DNA from: Clostridiales bacterium
GTDB taxonomy: Bacteria > Bacillota > Desulfotomaculia > Desulfotomaculales > VENG01
DNA length: 64,000 bases
NCBI GenBank assembly: GCA_016278505.1
Contig: JADQBQ010000028.1
Location: 31,032-95,031 of the forward strand
Reading direction: 5' to 3'
This document shows, piece by piece, positions 59,665 to 64,000 of the stretch. The position numbers and the translations under genes are program-made. The stretch's first letter is position 1. Each line of letters starts with the position of its first letter. Below the pieces are notes generated by a model that was not told the origin of the DNA, made no database searches, and was given only the letters and a program-made list of their open reading frames with translations.

Positions 59665-59959
59665 TTTCCGATCTCCTTTTTCTCGCTATATCTAGTAAAG
59701 ATGGGGATTTCACCCCACCTGAAGTAAAAAGAGGAACTCCCACTTATAGAAGTAGGAGTCAAAGAAATCAGATAAAATAAACAGGCCCAACGCCAGTACC
59801 TGCGTAATCGTCCTTAAACCACGTACAAGGTTATTTTAACCCCAGCCATTTTAAAACCCTCCGGAAGTCCCTTACTATCCCACTCTACCAAGGGGGGTAT
59901 AGACAATATATACCTAAATAATTAACCAGATTTCTACGAAAAAGGAATGACTAAATTAT
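59665..59959. other. Intergenic region with two small hairpins
   Basis: TGGGGATTTCACCCCA and CTCCCACTT-ATAG-AAGTAGGAG occur in a row at about 59700-59755, like the end of a lost IS200/IS605-type element. No gene seen. Confidence 0.3.
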
Positions 59960-60304
59960 CTACAATTCGCCTTTTTCTTCCAGATATTGTACTACCCGCG
60001 TTGCTTCTGCTGCTGCCATAGTGCCACCCATGCTTATTGCTACTGCACAGGCTTCCAATATCTCTTCCCTGCTGCTTCCCAGTTCTAGTGCATGGTCTGT
60101 CTGAAAGAGCATACACCCCCGACAGCCAGAAGCAACCGCTATTGCTATTGACATTAATCTCTTTGTTTTTGCACTCAGGCTGCCGTCTTTATATACTTCT
60201 TCTGGAACCGCCTGGTAAGCTTCCCTTATTCCAGGCATTTCTTTCTTATATTTTTCCCAATGATTCATTACGTTTTCTTTTACATCTGTCTGCTTTTCCG
60301 GCAC
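59960..60304 (-). CDS. AhpD-like carboxymuconolactone decarboxylase family protein
   Basis: 114 residues, GTG start behind AGGAGGGTTAATT. Contains SGCRGCMLFQTDHALELG, the CxxC-x6-H site of AhpD-type peroxidase partners. Likely thiol-based redox protein. Divergent from the MarR-type regulator gene at 60462. Confidence 0.87.
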   Translation of the reverse strand: MPEKQTDVKENVMNHWEKYKKEMPGIREAYQAVPEEVYKDGSLSAKTKRLMSIAIAVASGCRGCMLFQTDHALELGSSREEILEACAVAISMGGTMAAAEATRVVQYLEEKGEL

Positions 60305-60388
60305 AATTAACCCTCCTGATTTAATTTAACTTAGGATAATTTTACATTAAGATCTTACTTTAGTAAATCAGGCAATGATAAGAATACA

Positions 60389-60417
60389 TTGACTTTTTAG
60401 GCATACTATAATATATT
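60389..60417 (+). promoter_or_regulatory. Promoter of the GbsR/MarR-type regulator
   Basis: TTGACT (60389-60394), 17-bp spacer, TATATT (60412-60417). Confidence 0.65.
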
Positions 60418-60418
60418 A

Positions 60419-60438
60419 CGTTTAGAAGCTTCTAAACG
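60419..60438. promoter_or_regulatory. 20-bp perfect palindrome: probable autoregulatory operator
   Basis: CGTTTAGAAGCTTCTAAACG directly after the -10, covering the predicted start. MarR/GbsR-type regulators bind such dyads, so self-repression is likely. Confidence 0.7.
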
Positions 60439-60461
60439 ATGTATAAGTCTGAGGTGATTTT

Positions 60462-61001
60462 TTGGATGAGAAATTAGGCAGTGCCCAGGGTGCTCTAATT
60501 CAAGCTTTGGGCAGACAAAGTGCTTTTTGGGGCTTGGGAAAAACTGCTGGAGAAATGTACGCCGTATTATACCTTAGTGATGAACCTTTATCCCTTGAAG
60601 AGGTAGCCCGCAGTCTAAAAGTAACTAAGGGTAATATTAGTATTGCTATTCGCCAACTAGAACAGCTTGGCATGGTAAAACGTTCAAGGAAAATAGGTGA
60701 CCGGCGAGTTTTTTTTACTGCTGAAACCGACTTTTGGCAAATCGCGCATTCGGTATTGGAATTACGCCACAAGCCCGAGTTTGCAGAAACTTTTACCATG
60801 GTTAATGAAAGCTATAAGTATGCAGAACAAGCTAAACCTTCGCCAGAAAAGGGTATTGCCGTTGAACGTTTGCAAGCACTTCAGGAATTCTATCGACTAA
60901 TAGACGGCATCGTAGAAACTACCCTTTCCATGAGGCCCGAACAGTTGAAAAGGATAATAAAAATGATTAAAATTATACCGCTAAAGGAAAAGGGGGAGTA
61001 A
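60462..61001 (+). CDS. GbsR/MarR-family transcriptional regulator
   Basis: 179 residues, TTG start behind GAGGTGATTTT. Winged helix-turn-helix (LSLEEVARSLKVTKGNISIAIRQLEQLGMVKRSRK) in the arrangement of GbsR-like proteins, with a C-terminal helical dimerisation region. Two bases separate its stop from the next ATG, so it probably controls itself and the SDR-type gene through the palindrome at 60419. Confidence 0.88.
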   Translation: MDEKLGSAQGALIQALGRQSAFWGLGKTAGEMYAVLYLSDEPLSLEEVARSLKVTKGNISIAIRQLEQLGMVKRSRKIGDRRVFFTAETDFWQIAHSVLELRHKPEFAETFTMVNESYKYAEQAKPSPEKGIAVERLQALQEFYRLIDGIVETTLSMRPEQLKRIIKMIKIIPLKEKGE

Positions 61002-61003
61002 AT

Positions 61004-61930
61004 ATGTCCTCTGAGTTAAATATTGTTACCGGTGCATTTGGCTATACCGGTAAATATATTACTCGTGAGCTAATTTCGAGAGGTAAAAAAGTTTTAACTC
61101 TTACCGGCCATCCCGATCGTCCTAATCCATTTGGAAATAAAGTAGCTGTGGCACCCTTCAATTTTAATAAACCGGATGATTTAATGGGACGCATGCAAGG
61201 CGCTACAACTCTGTATAACACATACTGGGTTCGCTTTGCATATGGCCAGATCACTTACCATAAAGCAATTACAAATACTATTTTATTAATCAATGCAGCG
61301 AAAAAAGCTGGTATTGGTAAAATTGTACATGTTAGCATTACGAATGCCTCGGAAAGTTCATCCCTGCCCTATTTTAAAGGAAAAGGGGTGCTGGAAAGGG
61401 CTATTATTGAATCAGGTTTATCTTATGCCATAATTCGCCCCACTGTAATTTTTGGTCAAGAAGATATTTTGATAAACAATATAGCCTGGCTGCTAAGAAG
61501 GTGCCCTATGTTTGTTGTTCCCGGTTCAGGAGATTACAAGCTTCAGCCAATTTTTGTAGAGGATATAGCTAAATTAGCTGTAGAAGCTGCAAACTATAAA
61601 GAGAATGCAATAATAGATGCCGTTGGCCCGGAGATATACTCTTTTAACGAGCTGGTTCAACTTGTCAAACAGAGCATTAAAAGCAAAGCCAGAATTGTTC
61701 ATTTAAAACCCAATCTAGCCTATAACCTTTCAAAACTAATTGGTTACTTGGTTCATGATGTTGTTCTAACGCAAGAAGAAGTTGAAGGTCTAATGGCTAA
61801 TCTACTACTCTCTCGACAGATTCCAACTGGTGAAACAAGTTTTAAGTATTGGCTTGAACAAAATTCTAATAGCTTAGGTGTAAAGTATGCCTCTGAAATT
61901 CGCAGGCATTATAGATGGGGTCAGGCTTGA
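61004..61930 (+). CDS. NAD(P)-binding (NmrA/extended SDR-like) protein, C-terminus altered by a mobile element
   Basis: 308 residues. Rossmann motif TGAFGYTGKYI at the N-terminus; HVSITNASESSSLPYFKGKGVLERAI, SYAIIRPTVIFG are typical of complex-I assembly-like or NmrA-type proteins. The last three residues, GQA, and the TGA stop are encoded by the end of transposase element 2, so the native end is missing or replaced. Operon with the GbsR-type regulator. Confidence 0.85.
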   Translation: MSSELNIVTGAFGYTGKYITRELISRGKKVLTLTGHPDRPNPFGNKVAVAPFNFNKPDDLMGRMQGATTLYNTYWVRFAYGQITYHKAITNTILLINAAKKAGIGKIVHVSITNASESSSLPYFKGKGVLERAIIESGLSYAIIRPTVIFGQEDILINNIAWLLRRCPMFVVPGSGDYKLQPIFVEDIAKLAVEAANYKENAIIDAVGPEIYSFNELVQLVKQSIKSKARIVHLKPNLAYNLSKLIGYLVHDVVLTQEEVEGLMANLLLSRQIPTGETSFKYWLEQNSNSLGVKYASEIRRHYRWGQA

Positions 61931-62887
61931 ATTATTCACTTATTCGCTCCTCAAAACACCGGATAATTTCCTGAACATAATCTGTTCCCTTGCTTACGCC
62001 GGACTTTATTTTCGATATCATTGATAACGGTAAGTTAAGCTCTTGCGCCAATAATGTATTCGTTACACTGCAATGCTTTTCGCTCAGCAGCACTATCGCC
62101 TTTCGTAGGTCGGATATCTTCTGGATTCTTGTCTTTCTGACAAGTTCATTAATACTTATTTGTTCTTGAGAACAAACTTTTTCTATTAACTCATCAATAC
62201 TAATTTGTCTGGATTGAATTCCTATGCCTGTTGGAGGCAGCATTTTCTCTTCAGGTTGGAACTCCCGGAAGTCTCTAAGTACAATTTCCTCCGGTTCCTG
62301 CTCCATAAATTGCAGGTATTCCTTAATTGCTTGCTTTCTTTTCTTTGAAAATATCCCTAATACTTCATCCGTGTCAACTAATCCATCGTCAACTGAATCG
62401 ATATAGTGAACATGACTGCTCCAATTGTAATTTATACCTTGACGGATATTCGCCGTTACAGGGTTGAAGTGAATATATTTTATCACCTGCAGTAAATAAT
62501 TTTCTTTATCGCACAGCAATGCTTTATACCTTTGCTGAAACACATGCCCGGTCCTACCGTAGCTACGGTTGAACCATTGAGTATATACCTGCTGTAGGCG
62601 TTGCATTATTTCAGATAAGGGAGTATCTTCCACCTGTATGAGTAGATGTGCATGGTTATCCATTATACAGTATGAAAATAATTTAAAGTCGAACTGTTTT
62701 TTATACTTGGCCATCTTCTGGATATATTTTCTTTTTTGATGTTCTTTGCTAAATATCCTTTCTCCATTATTGCCTCTCACCATTACATGGTATAAGGCTC
62801 CTGGAAAATGGACGCGTGTTTTCCTCGCCATTTTTTATCACCTGGTTAATTATACCATAAATTAGGGAATTATTCAAGCCTGACCCC
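61917..62887 (-). mobile_element. REP-associated transposase element, copy 2
   Basis: 971 bp with ends GGGGTCAGGCTTGAATTATTC (61917-61937) and inverted AATTATTCAAGCCTGACCCC (62868-62887). Both ends carry an in-frame GGT CAG GCT TGA that ends the two flanking genes. Confidence 0.88.
61932..62831 (-). CDS. REP-associated tyrosine transposase (Y1 HUH), copy 2
   Basis: 299 residues, near-identical to the protein at 55042-55941; differences are scattered substitutions (for example FDFKLFSYC for FAFKLFSYC). HUH motif DNHAHLL and tyrosine KENYLLQ are intact. Stop codon 15 bp inside the element end. Confidence 0.92.
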   Translation of the reverse strand: MARKTRVHFPGALYHVMVRGNNGERIFSKEHQKRKYIQKMAKYKKQFDFKLFSYCIMDNHAHLLIQVEDTPLSEIMQRLQQVYTQWFNRSYGRTGHVFQQRYKALLCDKENYLLQVIKYIHFNPVTANIRQGINYNWSSHVHYIDSVDDGLVDTDEVLGIFSKKRKQAIKEYLQFMEQEPEEIVLRDFREFQPEEKMLPPTGIGIQSRQISIDELIEKVCSQEQISINELVRKTRIQKISDLRKAIVLLSEKHCSVTNTLLAQELNLPLSMISKIKSGVSKGTDYVQEIIRCFEERISE

Positions 62888-63230
62888 TGTAGAACTCTAT
62901 GCCTTCCTGAGATAATTTTTCTTCCCAAATCATCTGTAATAAAGCCAAATCCTCACTATAATCTGTTTTTGATTCATCTTTGTCGTATTTAAGATTTTCA
63001 AGTACCTCAATTGTAAAACTTGGTCCACCGTACTCTTTCCATTCTTTTTGAAGCTCCTTATTGGCGAAACTACCAAATTCTAACTGAAATTTTGTGCGGT
63101 TTATCTTACTTTTCAAATCTTGCGTTCCTTCAATGTAACACTTATTATTAGAGTTTGAACGAATTACAAATATCCCCATATCCGGCTTCATCTGCTTGTA
63201 TTGTTCTTTGAGTTCTTTTTTTCTATCCAT
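62874..63230 (-). CDS. GIY-YIG-like domain protein, C-terminus cut by a mobile element
   Basis: 118 residues. GIFVIRSNSNNKCYIEGTQDLKSKINRTKFQL resembles the GIY-YIG-type domain found in a family of small host proteins, but the catalytic tyrosines are not fully conserved (GIF...CYIEG). The final GQA and TGA are supplied by the end of element 2. Overlaps nothing; starts 3 bp after the DUF6530-like gene, so the two are co-transcribed. Confidence 0.7.
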   Translation of the reverse strand: MDRKKELKEQYKQMKPDMGIFVIRSNSNNKCYIEGTQDLKSKINRTKFQLEFGSFANKELQKEWKEYGGPSFTIEVLENLKYDKDESKTDYSEDLALLQMIWEEKLSQEGIEFYRGQA

Positions 63231-63233
63231 GGA

Positions 63234-63713
63234 TTAATACCCCATTTCCTTTAATATTCTCGCTAAAGTACTCAGGCGTTCTCCAATAAGCTCATCATCA
63301 TCACTAAGAGCCTGGCTGAATAACTTAATATCTTCATCAACTTTTTCGTTATCAGTACATACAGCAACTGTCATGGCATCACCCTGTAAACCTACTCTAT
63401 CTATAACAGGATTTTTTGTATCATATAATTTCTCATATCGATACGCCTCCCGAAAATGAAGTTTTGCTCTGCAAGTGAGAATTGCAAGATCAAGCACTCT
63501 GTGAAGGGGCAATTCTTCAGATTGCCTAGACCACTTTTCTCCTGTGTACCTCCATACTTTGGCTGAGATATCTACCTTTCCCCTGTCATTCCATTGCGCC
63601 AATCCTAATGAAAGACCCTTTGCGTCTGTATTAAAAGCATATCTACCGTCGACATTTTCATAGTTCTCAGATACGATAACCGGTTTATGCTTTAAAGTAG
63701 TTGGTATTTTCAT
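63234..63713 (-). CDS. DUF6530-like protein
   Basis: 159 residues, ATG at 63713 behind GGAGGTAAAAACA (an in-frame ATG at 63728 precedes it). Contains RYAFNTDAKGLSLGLAQWND and KVWRYTGEKWSRQSEELPLHRVLDLAILTCRA. I recall such proteins as an uncharacterised Firmicute family; function unknown. A partial duplicate lies at 56019-56307. Driven by the promoter at 63769. Confidence 0.75.
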   Translation of the reverse strand: MKIPTTLKHKPVIVSENYENVDGRYAFNTDAKGLSLGLAQWNDRGKVDISAKVWRYTGEKWSRQSEELPLHRVLDLAILTCRAKLHFREAYRYEKLYDTKNPVIDRVGLQGDAMTVAVCTDNEKVDEDIKLFSQALSDDDELIGERLSTLARILKEMGY

Positions 63714-63747
63714 TGTTTTTACCTCCACCCTTTTTACTAGACTAGTA

Positions 63748-63766
63748 ATTTAGTAATTTACTAAAT
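63748..63766. promoter_or_regulatory. 19-bp perfect palindrome at the DUF6530 promoter
   Basis: ATTTAGTAA-T-TTACTAAAT, immediately downstream of the -10 on the minus strand, covering the predicted start; MarR-like or other repressor operator. Confidence 0.65.
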
Positions 63767-63768
63767 AA

Positions 63769-63797
63769 ATTATACTCAAAATATCAAAATCTGTCAA
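63769..63797 (-). promoter_or_regulatory. Consensus sigma-A promoter of the DUF6530/GIY-YIG genes
   Basis: On the minus strand TTGACA (complement of 63792-63797), 17-bp spacer, TATAAT (complement of 63769-63774): a perfect match to consensus. Confidence 0.85.
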
Positions 63798-63874
63798 TGG
63801 TTATAGCATGCTATGTATCCTACTAACAAAGTGTTTCCGCAACACAATGCCAAGAGAGTGGCAGAAATATAAAA

Positions 63875-63917
63875 AACCACCGACTAAAGATGCAAATTGC
63901 ACCTTTAGTCGGCGGTT
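63875..63917. terminator. Bidirectional terminator near the right edge
   Basis: AACCACCGACTAAAG (63875-63889) pairs with CTTTAGTCGGCGGTT (63903-63917) with one mismatch; A-rich on the left, T-rich on the complementary strand. Confidence 0.75.
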
Positions 63918-64000
63918 TGCTAACAGTTCATTACCAGCAAATGGTTAAGCACGTCATACTACATTTACACCAAAACCTTTTTAATTGCGGACCTAAAGTT

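Noticed and set aside
59700..59755. Two hairpins as an IS200/IS605 or omega-RNA end
   Set aside because: Suggestive, but no TnpA or TnpB remnant is near and the match is from memory only.
1..64000. tRNA, rRNA or CRISPR loci
   Set aside because: No cloverleaf-like, rRNA-like or regularly spaced repeat sequence was seen.

Overview
The window comes from a spore-forming, Gram-positive sulfate reducer of the Desulfotomaculum type. Two kinds of evidence support this. The first 8.9 kb hold the core dissimilatory sulfate-activation genes (3' end of sat, then aprB, aprA, qmoA, qmoB, qmoC). Firmicute spore genes also occur (yyaC, ytfJ/gerW, a spoVB-type flippase), and many starts are TTG or GTG behind strong AGGAGG-type ribosome binding sites. 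Species is not called.

Layout. (1) 1-8.9 kb: sulfate activation, APS reduction and the Qmo menaquinone:APS-reductase link, in three blocks separated by hairpin terminators. (2) 9-31 kb: an unusual regulatory and transport island. It has five paralogous CBS-pair proteins, two UspA proteins, a histidine kinase with a stand-alone receiver, three small DUF2292-like proteins, two DASS/SLC13 anion transporters, an ArsB/NhaD-type permease, a TauE/SafE exporter with a membrane partner, a secreted bactofilin-like protein, YyaC and a 4-hydroxybutyrate/acetate-type CoA transferase. (3) 31-36 kb: a second, homologous kinase with a sigma-54 NtrC-type activator, then an HtrA protease. (4) 37-47 kb: metabolic, sporulation and unknown genes. 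(5) 47.5-54.2 kb: a NifX-like protein with three MinD/Mrp-type ATPases, then a complete fumarate reductase/succinate dehydrogenase operon (frdCAB). (6) 54.2-64 kb: an eroded accessory region with two nearly identical REP-associated (Y1) transposase elements, a Fic gene, several gene fragments, an asymmetric ABC-F ATPase and small redox and regulatory genes.

The most interesting signal is regulatory RNA in the 13-31 kb island. At least eight leaders (seven on the plus strand at 13443-19684, one on the minus strand at 23402-23472, plus a divergent relative at 19714-19826) carry the same small hairpin: an AUCG/CGAU-type stem with an AACAA-like loop, closed by a GGCU/AGCC-type helix. The 3' strand of that closing helix is also the 5' strand of an intrinsic terminator. 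Helix sequences change between copies while pairing is kept, which suggests a family of terminator/antiterminator switches controlling a regulon of DUF2292, UspA, CBS, DASS and TauE genes. I do not recognise it as a known riboswitch or protein-binding antiterminator.

A second unrecognised structured RNA (about 110 nt) occurs twice, at 28962-29074 (minus) and 31051-31156 (plus). Each copy lies behind a near-identical promoter and GTGA-N6-TCAC operator. One precedes a degenerate IS1634-like transposase gene, the other a 65-residue membrane protein gene, and the pair flanks the CoA-transferase gene. The same dyad sits at about +8 to +24 of four promoters in the island, pointing to a CRP/FNR-family regulator. 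A consensus sigma-54 promoter drives the first CBS gene, and the only sigma-54 activator in the window is at 33.9 kb.
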